From: JBBRDU01 sp038230335
Lineage (GTDB): Bacteria > Verrucomicrobiota > Verrucomicrobiia > Chthoniobacterales > UBA10450
Assembly (NCBI GenBank): GCA_038230335.1
Contig: JBBRNL010000002.1
Span: 124,001-188,000, forward strand
Direction: 5' to 3'
Length of the DNA: 64,000 bases
This document shows, in pieces, positions 17,051-25,231 of this stretch (its first letter is position 1; every line of letters starts with the position of its first letter). The notes beneath the pieces are model-generated. The model ran no database searches, was not told where the DNA came from, and was given only the letters and a program-made list of their open reading frames with translations. Made by a program: the position numbers and the translations under genes.

Positions 17051-19033
17051 CTAAATAGTCCCGGCGGCGCCGGCTTTTTCCCAGCCGGGGTCATGGGCGA
17101 GCGGGACGGTCGGGATGGCTTCGTCGTGGATGAGCTCGCCCGGGGTAAGCTCGGGAGGGAGGGGAGGCGGCGATGCCTTCAGCGCGCGCGTCGCGAACTC
17201 CTCCGCAAATTTTTGGACGAAACTTTGCGTAGGCCAGGCGCAGGCTTCGCCGAACGCGCAGATCGTCCGGCCCGCGATATTATCGGCGACCGTTTTGAGC
17301 GTGTTCGGATCTTCCACGACCCCGCCGCCGAGGAGCATGCGGTCGGTGATTTTTTTCATCCAAAGCGAACCTTCGCGGCAGGGTGTGCATTGTCCGCAAC
17401 TCTCGTGCGCGTAAAACTCATTAATATTGTTGAGCGTCCAGACCATGTCGCGCGAGTCGTCCAAAACAATGACGCCACCCGAACCGGCCATGGAGCCGGC
17501 GGCCGCGAGCGAATCGAAATCCATCGGGATTTCGTCAATGGCCATTTCCTGTTCGACCATCGATCCGTCCGGTTGCTTCTGAGTTAACTTGAATCGCTCG
17601 TCGGCGCGGAGAACCTTGGCCGAACTTCCTCCCGGGATGATGGCCTTGAGGGTGCGTCCGAATTTGAGGCCGCCCGCCATATCGTAGATGAGCTGGCCCA
17701 TCGTCACTTTGCCGACTTCAACCTCGAAGTAACCGGGCCGCTGCACGTCGCCGCTCACGCAAAGAATACGCGTGCCGGTGTTGTTAGGCCGTCCCAGTCT
17801 GGCGTACTCGGCCCCGCCCATGGCGATGATGTGCTTGATGTGACAGAGCGTCTCGACGTTGTTGACGATCGTCGGAGCCATATAAAGCCCGAGAACAGCG
17901 GGGAAATAGGGTGGCTTAATGCGCGGATAAGCCCGCTTTCCTTCAAGCGACTCGATCAGGCCGGTCTCTTCGCCACAAATATAGGCGCCGGCGCCCCGGT
18001 GAATGTGGACCTCCACATCGAACCCGGAGCCGAGGATGTCTTTGCCCAGAAAATTGTGCGCCCGGGCTTCCGCGATGGCGCGCTCCAGGATATGGGCCCC
18101 CTCCGGGAACTCTCCCCTTATATATATGTACGCGGTTCCGGCGTTCAGGGCGAAACAGGAGATGAGGATGCCTTCGAGGAGCTGGTGCGGGTCGTCGTGA
18201 ATGATGTAACGATCCTTAAAGGTCCCGGGTTCGGACTCGTCCGCGTTACAGATGAGATAGACCGGCTTCTTCTCATCCGCCTTGATAAAGCTCCATTTCA
18301 CGCCGCAGGGAAATCCGGCGCCGCCGCGTCCGCGCAACCCGGACGTCTTCACCTCGTTCACAATGTCGACGCGCGACATGGTGATGGCCTTTTTTAGTTG
18401 ATCATAACCGCCGTCGCGCAGGTACGTGTCGATGTCGGGAGCCCAATCGTCGCGCCCGATGTTTTTGAAGATGAGACGCCGTTCGAGTGGATGGGGTGAG
18501 TTCGCGTTTTTTACGCGGCGCGAACTCCCGAGAATATCGGGGGCGGTCTCGGCCGGAACATTTTCATGCAAGGTGTCGTTCACCATGCAGACGGGCGCGG
18601 TCCCGCAGCTGGCCAGGCATTCTACGAACTCGATGCTGTAATTGCCATCGGGGCTGACCCGGATGGGATTATGCATGCCGGTGTCGTGCGTCGCCAGGTC
18701 GATCCCACAAACGCGGGCCAGCGAATCACGCACCTGATAACTTCCGGCCATGGCGCAGCTGACCGTTCGACAAACGCGCAGGTGGGTCCGGCCCGCCGGT
18801 TGCTGGCGGTACATCGGGTAGAAGGTAACGAGTTCAAGAATATTGATCGGCTGCAATCCGAGTTTCGCTGCAATCCATGCGACGCCCTCGTCGCTAATGA
18901 AACCAAAATGCTCCTGCCAAAGATGGAGGAGTGGCATGGCGGCGCTACGCCGGCGATCTTCCGGGTATCGTGCAATCGCCCCTTGCATCTTCCGCTCCAA
19001 CTCGGCGGGAACGCGTGTGCTCGTCGAGTCCAC
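17051..19033 (-). CDS. nuoEF: Fused NADH-quinone oxidoreductase subunits E and F
   Basis: One 660-residue reading frame encodes both peripheral NADH-module subunits. Residues 1-170 are NuoE, a thioredoxin-like fold with the [2Fe-2S] N1a ligands Cys88, Cys93, Cys139 and Cys143. Residues about 185-660 are NuoF: the FMN/NADH region with GLRGRGGAGFP (232-242) and CNADESEPGTFKDR (262-275), then the N3 [4Fe-4S] ligands SCGQCTPCREG (Cys546, 549, 552) and Cys592. The two halves are joined by a hydrophilic linker (about 155-185) without a stop or internal overlap. The start is a GTG; an ATG at residue 16 is a possible alternative. In most bacteria these are separate genes. Confidence 0.93.
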   Translation of the reverse strand: MDSTSTRVPAELERKMQGAIARYPEDRRRSAAMPLLHLWQEHFGFISDEGVAWIAAKLGLQPINILELVTFYPMYRQQPAGRTHLRVCRTVSCAMAGSYQVRDSLARVCGIDLATHDTGMHNPIRVSPDGNYSIEFVECLASCGTAPVCMVNDTLHENVPAETAPDILGSSRRVKNANSPHPLERRLIFKNIGRDDWAPDIDTYLRDGGYDQLKKAITMSRVDIVNEVKTSGLRGRGGAGFPCGVKWSFIKADEKKPVYLICNADESEPGTFKDRYIIHDDPHQLLEGILISCFALNAGTAYIYIRGEFPEGAHILERAIAEARAHNFLGKDILGSGFDVEVHIHRGAGAYICGEETGLIESLEGKRAYPRIKPPYFPAVLGLYMAPTIVNNVETLCHIKHIIAMGGAEYARLGRPNNTGTRILCVSGDVQRPGYFEVEVGKVTMGQLIYDMAGGLKFGRTLKAIIPGGSSAKVLRADERFKLTQKQPDGSMVEQEMAIDEIPMDFDSLAAAGSMAGSGGVIVLDDSRDMVWTLNNINEFYAHESCGQCTPCREGSLWMKKITDRMLLGGGVVEDPNTLKTVADNIAGRTICAFGEACAWPTQSFVQKFAEEFATRALKASPPPLPPELTPGELIHDEAIPTVPLAHDPGWEKAGAAGTI

Positions 19034-19044
19034 CGGCAGTAAGG

Positions 19045-19341
19045 CTATTCGGACAAAGTGCTCTGTTTGCCTTGCACCTTGTCGTCTTTGAAAACAATCG
19101 TGACCGACTCTTTCCCCTGTCGGTAAACGTAGGTCGTTGTCTTATTGATGAGAAGGTCCTTGGTATCGATCGCGGTCGGCTGCCCCAGAATTGATTCCAC
19201 CTGTTTTTTGGCCATTCCCTCCGTCACTTCGTCGACGTTCGCCTTCGTGATCCTTTTGTCGCTGCAGGCGCTGCCCATCATGACGATGACAGCCAGTGAA
19301 AGAATCAGCGCAATGCGCGGCATTTGCTTAACGATCGACAT
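19045..19341 (-). CDS. Small lipoprotein, SmpA/OmlA (BamE)-like or DUF3862-like (copy 2)
   Basis: This 98-residue protein starts at ATG 19341. A lipoprotein signal peptide ends in a lipobox-like GSAC (mature Cys about residue 26). The mature part has the pattern 'VDEVTEGMAKKQVESILGQPT' (split here as VDEVTEGMAKK and QVESILGQPT) followed by strands ending in a Tyr-rich YVYRQGK and IVFKDDKV. That start-of-helix 'GM.K.QV..ILG.P' word is typical of the SmpA/BamE fold. It is a tandem paralogue of the next upstream gene. Both sit inside the nuo operon between nuoD and nuoEF. Function in or near complex I is unproven. Confidence 0.75.
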   Translation of the reverse strand: MSIVKQMPRIALILSLAVIVMMGSACSDKRITKANVDEVTEGMAKKQVESILGQPTAIDTKDLLINKTTTYVYRQGKESVTIVFKDDKVQGKQSTLSE

Positions 19342-19354
19342 GTCCGTGCGCCTG

Positions 19355-19663
19355 CTACTGCGTTCCCAGGTTGGTATCTTTGCTGTCCAGTTCATCATTC
19401 TTGAAAGTGATGAGGGCGAACTTCTTACCCTCTTCGTAGCGGTAGGTGGTCTTTTCGTACAAGACCATGTTCTTCGTGTTCATCGAAGTCGGTGAGCCCA
19501 GGATCTGTTGCACCTGGCCTTTCGACATGCCGTTTGTAATCTGGTTGTAGTTGGCCAGGGTCAATTTTGAGCCGGAAAGCGCGTTCCGCTCGCATCCGAT
19601 CTGACTGAGGAAGAGAAGCGCTGCCATCAGCGCAGCAGCGAAACGAAAGTGAGCTGAGTTCAT
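19355..19663 (-). CDS. Small lipoprotein, SmpA/OmlA (BamE)-like or DUF3862-like (copy 1)
   Basis: This 102-residue protein starts at ATG 19663, just 2 nt after the nuoD stop. The signal peptide leads to Cys24 in LSQIGC. The mature domain has ITNGMSKGQVQQILGSPTS, then KTTYRYEEG and LITFKNDELDSK, matching its neighbour residue for residue at the key positions. The pair arose by tandem duplication. The fold family is used as an outer-membrane assembly or periplasmic scaffolding module, but no specific role is evident here. The longer open frame upstream of the ATG overlaps nuoD out of frame and is not coding. Confidence 0.75.
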   Translation of the reverse strand: MNSAHFRFAAALMAALLFLSQIGCERNALSGSKLTLANYNQITNGMSKGQVQQILGSPTSMNTKNMVLYEKTTYRYEEGKKFALITFKNDELDSKDTNLGTQ

Positions 19664-19665
19664 TT

Positions 19666-20922
19666 TTATCTGTCGCATTCCCCCATGACGAAGTCCAGAC
19701 TTCCCAGCACCGCGACCACGTCGCTGATCATGCAACCCGGCAGAATCTCCGGCAGGATGCTCAGGTTCACAAAAGAGGGCGCCCTGATCTTTAATCGATG
19801 CGGCACTCCACCTCCCTTGCTGTTGATGTAGAAGCCGAGCTCGCCTTTCGGATTCTCGGCCGCGAAATAAACTTCCCCGGGTGGCGCCTGCAAGCCCTCC
19901 GTCACCACGATAAAGTGGTGGATCAACTCTTCCATCTTGGTCATCACCTGGGCCTTGGGCGGGACCGCATTCTTCCAATCCGCCACGTTGATGGGCCCGC
20001 CCGGCAGTTTGTCGATGACTTGTCTCAGGATGAGAGCGCTTTGGCGCATCTCCTCGATTCGGACGAGGTAGCGATCGTAACAATCGCCCGCGCTTCCGAC
20101 CACGACATCGAAGTCGTACTGCTCGTAATCGAGGTACGGATGTTTACGGCGCAGATCGTGTTCTACGCCGCTCCCGCGCAGGTTTGGTCCGGATATGCCA
20201 TAAGCGATGGCGCGGTCGCGCGGAATCACCGCGATATCCTTGGTGCGATCAACGAAGATGCGATTGCGCGTGAGAAGACTGTCGCATTCGTCCAAAGCCG
20301 GGCCGAAGGCGTCAAGAAATTTGCGGAGAGCAGGAACGAAAGTGTCCGGCAAATCGCGAATCTGTCCGCCGACGCGTGTGTAGGAAGTGGTAAAGCGCGC
20401 TCCGCTGATGATCTCGCACAGGTCGTAGATCTTCTCCCGCTCCGTGAACGTGTAGAGGAACACGGTCATGGCTCCGAGATCGAGCGCCATGGCGCCGAGC
20501 CCCATGAGATGCGCTGAAATCCGGGCAATCTCGCAACAGATAACGCGGATCGCTTTGCCGCGCGGCGGGATATCCCAGCCCATCAGTTTTTCTACGGCCA
20601 GCGCGTAGGCCACATTATTCGCAAGCGGCGCGAGATAGTCCAACCTGTCCGTGTAGGGAACGAATTGGTTGTACTGCATGTTCTCGGCAATCTTTTCGTC
20701 GCCGCGATGCAGGTAACCGATATCCGGTGTGGCCTTCGTGATGACCTCGCCGTCGAGCTCGAGCACGAGCCGCAGAACTCCGTGGGTAGCCGGGTGCGAT
20801 GGGCCCATGTTGAGCACCATTTTTTCCCCGATATCCTCGTCGGCCTGACGCAGTTGGGCGTCAGCCGCGACGACACGCGTGACCGGGTCGGGAGATTCTA
20901 TTTCGCGCACCGTAAAAGCCAT
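19666..20922 (-). CDS. nuoD: NADH-quinone oxidoreductase subunit D
   Basis: A 418-residue quinone-binding subunit of complex I related to the [NiFe]-hydrogenase large subunit. Signature segments are NMGPSHPATHGVLRLVLELDGE, split as NMGPSHPATHGV and LRLVLELDGE, then PDIGYLHRGDEKI, the TGPNLRGSG-like SGPNLRGSGVEHDLR, and the C-terminal DVVAVLGSLDFVMGECDR. The start was set at ATG 20922 (MAFTVREIES). It appears to be the first nuo gene of this cluster; nuoA, nuoB and nuoC, which normally precede it, are not here. Confidence 0.96.
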   Translation of the reverse strand: MAFTVREIESPDPVTRVVAADAQLRQADEDIGEKMVLNMGPSHPATHGVLRLVLELDGEVITKATPDIGYLHRGDEKIAENMQYNQFVPYTDRLDYLAPLANNVAYALAVEKLMGWDIPPRGKAIRVICCEIARISAHLMGLGAMALDLGAMTVFLYTFTEREKIYDLCEIISGARFTTSYTRVGGQIRDLPDTFVPALRKFLDAFGPALDECDSLLTRNRIFVDRTKDIAVIPRDRAIAYGISGPNLRGSGVEHDLRRKHPYLDYEQYDFDVVVGSAGDCYDRYLVRIEEMRQSALILRQVIDKLPGGPINVADWKNAVPPKAQVMTKMEELIHHFIVVTEGLQAPPGEVYFAAENPKGELGFYINSKGGGVPHRLKIRAPSFVNLSILPEILPGCMISDVVAVLGSLDFVMGECDR

Positions 20923-21011
20923 GAGTTTAATTATGCTCGCGAGGCCTTTGGCAGGTGCAAGAGCAAAGTAGGATTCCGTCGGTGCAATGACCGACTGATA
21001 CGCCACAGATC

Positions 21012-21036
21012 GGACGTCTCGGAGAGACGTCCCTAC
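21012..21036. repeat. Intergenic repeat, family E (copy 1)
   Basis: The palindromic word GGACGTCTCGGAGAGACGTC followed by CCTA lies upstream of nuoD. A related copy with AACGTCTCTCCGAGAGGTC and GGACGTCCCTA lies at 36849-36917 after prfB. The core GACGTCTC/GAGACGTC forms a short hairpin. Confidence 0.55.
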
Positions 21037-21053
21037 CCTGGATCGCTGCGCGT

Positions 21054-21638
21054 TTAAGGCGAAGGGCCCGCCTTGGGCGTTTCTACCGACTGCAACGTTC
21101 TTGGTTCAGAAGGAGCGGGAGCGGGCGAGGGGGGCGGAGAACTCTGATTACTTTCTTCCGCATCAGCCGCCGCGGGCCGACTTGTGCGGGGCGATAGCTT
21201 GATTTCGTCATTCTGTTTGTGGGGTGGTGTTTTTTTGACCACCCGTCTTGGCGGCCCCGATCTCGAACTCGGCACGAGCTGCACGGAAACTGGATTCGGA
21301 TAGAGCGAAAACATTGCGCCGGAGCCCGCATCGACCGCGAGGCCAATGAGGCCTCCCGCGATCGCGTTGCCGGCCATGGCGGCTCCTCCGGTGGGCGAGG
21401 CTTTGCTTTCCACTCTTATGATCTGCGGGTTGTATCCAGCTTTGCTCACAGTGACGGTGAAGCTTTCGCGCCGGCTCTTGACGAATTTTGCCGGTGTAAT
21501 GCCCTTCTCTCCGCTGGAAAGAGCCACCCTGGCCCCGGCCGGTTGGCTTTCGACAGAGACCTTCTCGTGTACCCCGCGAGTGACCGTGGCGCAGGAAACG
21601 AACAGAAAAGGGAGCAGGGCAGGACTGAGCTTGATCAT
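21054..21638 (-). CDS. PEGA-domain lipoprotein
   Basis: A 194-residue predicted outer-membrane or periplasmic lipoprotein starting at ATG 21638; an in-frame ATG 24 nt upstream is possible. The signal peptide ends in FVSC, giving a mature N-terminus CATVTRGVHEKVSVESQPAG. A PEGA-like beta domain follows (about residues 30-85, with TPAKFVKSRRESFTVTVSKAGY). Next comes a Gly/Ala-rich hydrophobic hairpin (GGAAMAGNAIAGGLIGLAVDAG split at GLIG) and a Pro/Ser-rich tail of about 70 residues. PEGA domains occur in envelope-associated proteins; the specific role is unknown. Confidence 0.75.
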   Translation of the reverse strand: MIKLSPALLPFLFVSCATVTRGVHEKVSVESQPAGARVALSSGEKGITPAKFVKSRRESFTVTVSKAGYNPQIIRVESKASPTGGAAMAGNAIAGGLIGLAVDAGSGAMFSLYPNPVSVQLVPSSRSGPPRRVVKKTPPHKQNDEIKLSPRTSRPAAADAEESNQSSPPPSPAPAPSEPRTLQSVETPKAGPSP

Positions 21639-21731
21639 GGCGGTAAAGGATAAGAATTTCATTTATTCAGAAATGCCATTGCAGCCGAGCCTTTGACATT
21701 GATTAAGGTAAGCGATTAACCATTCTTGGAC

Positions 21732-22667
21732 ATGAAGAAGATCGCGCTGTTGTTCGCCGGCCAGGGTGCACAGGTGGTCGGCATGGGGCGTGAGCTGGCG
21801 GATGAGTTTCCGGTGGCGGGAAATTTGTTTTTGCAGGCAGATCAGATTCTCGGCCGGAAACTGAGTGAGATCACCTGGAACGGGCCGATCGAAGAATTGA
21901 CCAGGACGTCGAACTGTCAACCCGCCTTGTTTGTGCATGGCCTGGCTTGTCTGGGGGCCTTGCGCGAATTATCGGGCGAATTTTCCGTGGTAGGTGCGGC
22001 CGGGCTTTCGCTCGGTGAAATGACCGCGCACGCGGCGGCCGGCACGTTCGATTTTTCGGCCGGGCTCAAGCTTGTCCAGAAACGTGGCGAGTTAATGGAC
22101 GAAGCCTGCGCAGCGACCTCAGGTGGCATGGCCGCCATGATCGGTGCCGCCGAAAATTCAGTTCGTCAACTGGCGGGAGACCACGATGTCGATGTGGCCA
22201 ATATCAATGCCCCGGGGCAGATCGTCATTTCCGGCGAGATGGCCAAAGTGGAAGCCGCGGTGGGCGTGGCCAAAGAATATGGAATCCGGCGCGCGACCAT
22301 GCTCAAGGTGGCGGGAGCTTACCATTCGCGGCTGATGGAGAATGCTTATCAAAAACTCGGGCAAGCTCTGCTCGATGTGGAGATGCAGCCACCGCAGTTT
22401 CCGGTGATCAGCAATGTGACGGGAGAAGAAGTCAAAACGTTGCCCGACATCCGGCGCACCTTGCAGGATCAGGTGACCTCGACGGTGCGTTGGGTCGATT
22501 GCATGGAGCGACTGCTCAGTCTGGGTTCCGAATTGTTTATCGAGCTCGGTCCCGGTGGAGTTCTGGCGGGTTTACTGCAACGAACGCGCAAAGGCGCCGA
22601 AGTGATGACGGTGAGCGACCCTGAATCGGTCCGGGCGTGCGCGGAACGCATGCGCATGGGAATTTAA
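21732..22667 (+). CDS. fabD: Malonyl CoA-acyl carrier protein transacylase
   Basis: A 311-residue FabD, which loads malonyl units onto acyl carrier protein for fatty-acid synthesis in the cytoplasm. It shows the N-terminal LLFAGQGAQVVGMG, the GLSLGE nucleophile elbow with the catalytic Ser, the conserved Arg in LVQKRGELM, the catalytic His in AGAYHSRLM, and the C-terminal ELGPGGVL. The start is ATG 21732; a TTG at 21726 is in frame. No fabH, fabG or acpP is adjacent, so this gene is separated from a typical fab cluster. Confidence 0.95.
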   Translation: MKKIALLFAGQGAQVVGMGRELADEFPVAGNLFLQADQILGRKLSEITWNGPIEELTRTSNCQPALFVHGLACLGALRELSGEFSVVGAAGLSLGEMTAHAAAGTFDFSAGLKLVQKRGELMDEACAATSGGMAAMIGAAENSVRQLAGDHDVDVANINAPGQIVISGEMAKVEAAVGVAKEYGIRRATMLKVAGAYHSRLMENAYQKLGQALLDVEMQPPQFPVISNVTGEEVKTLPDIRRTLQDQVTSTVRWVDCMERLLSLGSELFIELGPGGVLAGLLQRTRKGAEVMTVSDPESVRACAERMRMGI

Positions 22668-22784
22668 GCTCGCGGGGCTCGATGATCGCGTCGGCGGCCG
22701 CAGAATCCAAGAGAGCGCCCAGTAAGACATCGGCTGACAGGCAGTTGAGGTCGCGCCTTCGCCGCGCCTTTCTTAATTGGAGCA

Positions 22785-23915
22785 GTGTCACGCCTCAATT
22801 CTCCGGCCTTGGCTTTCGGTTCCGGTTCAAGGTTGATGCTCATCGCTCCGCATCCGGACGATGAAGCGCTGGCCTGCAGCGTCGTCCTGCAGCAAGCGCG
22901 GCGGATGAATGTTCCCACGAGCGTCGTGTATATCACGGATGGCGATAACAATCCGTGGCCGCAGCGCGTGTGGGAAAGGAAATGGCGTTTGGATAAAACT
23001 GATCGGCAGCGTTGGGGTCGCTTGCGCCGGAGTGAAGCCTGCGCTGCGCTGCGTGCGCTCGGGCTGGATGACGCAGTGGCGGTGTTTCTTGGTTTGCCCG
23101 ATCAAGGCATGACCGACCTCCTTTTACGGAATCCTGCTTCTATTTTGGCGCGCATTGATCGTGTCGTGCGCGCTTGGAATCCCACGGATATCCTGGCGCC
23201 ATCGTTGTTCGATATTCACCCGGATCACAGTGCCGTGGGCGTTATTCTTCGTCTAGTGCTCGAGCGTGCAGCGGCGGCGGGCGTTGTCATCGACCAATGG
23301 AGCTATCTGGTGCATGGAAAGAGCCCCGCCTTTTCGGAGTCGGCCGTTTCGTTAGTTCAGTCGGAGAAGGAAGCGGCAAACAAGGTCCGCGCGATTCTGT
23401 GCCATCAAACGCAAACACGATTATCGCGCCGCCGGTTTCTGGCTTATGCGGCGCGGCCGGAGCGGTTAGGCGGAAATGGCCAGGAGGGTCAGGCGGTCAA
23501 TGGACCGATCTGCTCGATCAGGCGGCAGGGTCCGATGATCCATGTCACGCTGAGGCTCAAGCTAAAGCCCTGGTTTGCGACCGATGACCAATTGCTATTG
23601 ATCGGGCGAAATCGGCGAGGGGATCTTTCTTCCTGCCGACTCGCCATTCCCGCTCGATCCACGCACGTGGAGATGATGGATGTAAATAGCGGGGAGTGTT
23701 TCGCGCGGGCTCGTTACACGGGTAACGCATTCGCCGGTGCAATGATGATTCCAACGGACTCTTTTTCTTCGTTGGATAATCTTTTTGTAAAGCTTGCTCG
23801 CTCGTCCTGGTTCTTCGACGCAGCAGGCTGGATGGAGGTCCCGGCGGTGGCCGACCGGCCCGGTAGATCCAAGTTGGAATGGGCCCGGGACACTGCGGCG
23901 GTGGCTGTTCGTTAG
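22785..23915 (+). CDS. LmbE/PIG-L family deacetylase
   Basis: A 376-residue protein whose first 200 residues are an LmbE-like zinc-dependent N-deacetylase. It has APHPDDEALA (His-Pro-Asp-Asp with Asp and His as metal ligands) at about residues 21-30, YITDGDNN, and HPDHSAVG with the third ligand. Family members remove acetyl groups from GlcNAc-type sugars (MshB, PIG-L, BshB). The last about 150 residues are not recognised and contain beta-rich sequence. The GTG start at 22785 was used; an ATG 51 nt later directly before the catalytic motif would be too short for a stable fold. Substrate unknown. Confidence 0.85.
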   Translation: MSRLNSPALAFGSGSRLMLIAPHPDDEALACSVVLQQARRMNVPTSVVYITDGDNNPWPQRVWERKWRLDKTDRQRWGRLRRSEACAALRALGLDDAVAVFLGLPDQGMTDLLLRNPASILARIDRVVRAWNPTDILAPSLFDIHPDHSAVGVILRLVLERAAAAGVVIDQWSYLVHGKSPAFSESAVSLVQSEKEAANKVRAILCHQTQTRLSRRRFLAYAARPERLGGNGQEGQAVNGPICSIRRQGPMIHVTLRLKLKPWFATDDQLLLIGRNRRGDLSSCRLAIPARSTHVEMMDVNSGECFARARYTGNAFAGAMMIPTDSFSSLDNLFVKLARSSWFFDAAGWMEVPAVADRPGRSKLEWARDTAAVAVR

Positions 23916-23970
23916 TCGAGGGTGGCGCGAGAAGAGTTGCGCGACCCGATCGGGAGCGTAGCCTGATGCT

Positions 23971-24423
23971 GTGACACTACAAGAACGGGTGGACGCCGAT
24001 TTGAAGGACGCGATGCGGGCCAGGGATGCGATGAAGCTTGGAGTTTTGCGAATGTTAAAGTCCGCCATGAAGTACGCGGTGATTGAAAAGGCGGGAGCGG
24101 AAGCGCAGATGAACGATGCCGACGCCGTGCAAGTGATACGCAAGCAGGCGAAGCAAAGGCAGGACTCGATCGAAAGCTTCGAAAAAGGGAAGCGGCTCGA
24201 ACTGGCCGCCCGGGAAAGGGACGAGCTGAACGTTCTGAACGGCTATCTCCCGCAACAGATCAGCGCGGATGAGCTTTCAAGCGCAGTGCGTGAGACAATC
24301 ACGGAATTGAATGCTGCGTCCAAGGCGCAAATGGGTGCGGTGATGAAGGCCCTGCAAGCCCGGATCGGCGGGCGTGTCGATGGCAAGACGCTCAGCCAGG
24401 AAGTGTCGCGACAATTGTCGTGA
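23971..24423 (+). CDS. yqeY: GatB/YqeY domain protein
   Basis: A 150-residue protein of the YqeY family, related to the C-terminal tRNA-binding domain of GatB in Asp/Glu-tRNA amidotransferase. Typical segments are the start MTLQERVDADLKDAMRARD, LGVLRMLKSAMKYA, the EL..LN.YLPQQ stretch, and GAVMKALQARIGGRVDGK. The start codon is GTG. The cellular function of free-standing YqeY is poorly defined; a role near tRNA is inferred from the domain. Confidence 0.93.
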   Translation: MTLQERVDADLKDAMRARDAMKLGVLRMLKSAMKYAVIEKAGAEAQMNDADAVQVIRKQAKQRQDSIESFEKGKRLELAARERDELNVLNGYLPQQISADELSSAVRETITELNAASKAQMGAVMKALQARIGGRVDGKTLSQEVSRQLS

Positions 24424-24435
24424 CGCGCTGACCGG

Positions 24436-24516
24436 GTGAAGATTTTAAGCGTTATTGCCGGAATCTTCGCTTCAACGATTCAACCCTGTTTTGCGGCGAC
24501 GTCTTTTTCATGCTGA
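24436..24516 (+). CDS. Possible 26-residue leader peptide upstream of ispD
   Basis: A short frame starting at GTG 24436 encodes MKILSVIAGIFASTIQPCFA followed by ATSFSC. It looks like a signal peptide and its stop overlaps the ispD start (ATGCTGA). It may be a coupling leader or a decayed remnant, or may be chance. No homologue is known to me. Confidence 0.25.
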   Translation: MKILSVIAGIFASTIQPCFAATSFSC

Positions 24517-25190
24517 CCGCAATCATCGTAGCCGCGGGGAGCAGCCGTCGCATGGGTTTCGACAAATTAGTCGCTCCGATTGCGGACAAGCCGGTCATTG
24601 AGCACGCGGTAGATGCTTTTGAGGGGGCCAGGTCGGTTACCGAGATCATCATCGTGACCCGCACCGATCGAATATCCGAGCTCAAGGATCTCCTCCGCGG
24701 CAAGCAGAAGATTACCGCGGTCGTGGCGGGCGGGGAGCATCGGCAGGACTCGGTCCAGGCCGGGCTTAACGCTTTGAGCGCCACGGCGAAATATGTCGCG
24801 GTGCATGACGCGGCTCGCCCTCTCATTACGGCGGAACAAATTGAAAGCGTCTTCGCGCAGGCGCGCGCGCAGGGCGCGGCGTCGTTGGCCGAGCCGGTCA
24901 CCGACACGTTGCAGCGAGCCGACGAGAAACTTTATGTGCGAGAGTCGATCGATCGGCAACACGTGTATGCCATGCAAACGCCACAAATCTTTGACCGAGA
25001 CCTTTTGGAAGAGGCTTATCGCGCCGTTCTTGCGAAGAAGCTGCAAATTACGGATGACGTGTCGGCCCTTGAGCAGGTCGGACACAAAGTCGTGATCGTG
25101 CCTGCCACCGACTTTAATTTTAAGGTCACTTTTGAGCGAGACCTGCGCGTCGCCGATTTTCTTTTGCGGGAGCGCGGTGGTCAGGCCTGA
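24510..25190 (+). CDS. ispD: 2-C-methyl-D-erythritol 4-phosphate cytidylyltransferase
   Basis: A 226-residue IspD, the third step of the MEP isoprenoid pathway, which transfers CMP from CTP to methylerythritol phosphate. It shows the nucleotide-binding loop AAGSSRRMGFDK (residues 8-19), the VHDAARPL metal and substrate motif, and PVTDTL and TPQIF, all diagnostic. Full length. No ispF follows. The products ultimately feed hopanoid and quinone synthesis, for which shc and hpnH at the right end of this window are downstream. Confidence 0.95.
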   Translation: MLTAIIVAAGSSRRMGFDKLVAPIADKPVIEHAVDAFEGARSVTEIIIVTRTDRISELKDLLRGKQKITAVVAGGEHRQDSVQAGLNALSATAKYVAVHDAARPLITAEQIESVFAQARAQGAASLAEPVTDTLQRADEKLYVRESIDRQHVYAMQTPQIFDRDLLEEAYRAVLAKKLQITDDVSALEQVGHKVVIVPATDFNFKVTFERDLRVADFLLRERGGQA

Positions 25191-25231
25191 GATCGACAGG
25201 TCTATCTCGCTCAAGTTAGGCTGGGCTGAAG

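Noticed and set aside
19664..20083. Upstream part of the long minus-strand ORF that ends with the first lipoprotein
   Set aside because: It overlaps nuoD in another frame; the lipoprotein starts at ATG 19663 with a proper signal peptide.
20923..21011. Possible promoter upstream of nuoD (TTGCAC ... CATAAT)
   Set aside because: The spacer is 19 nt and the predicted start would be almost at the ATG; too weak to annotate.
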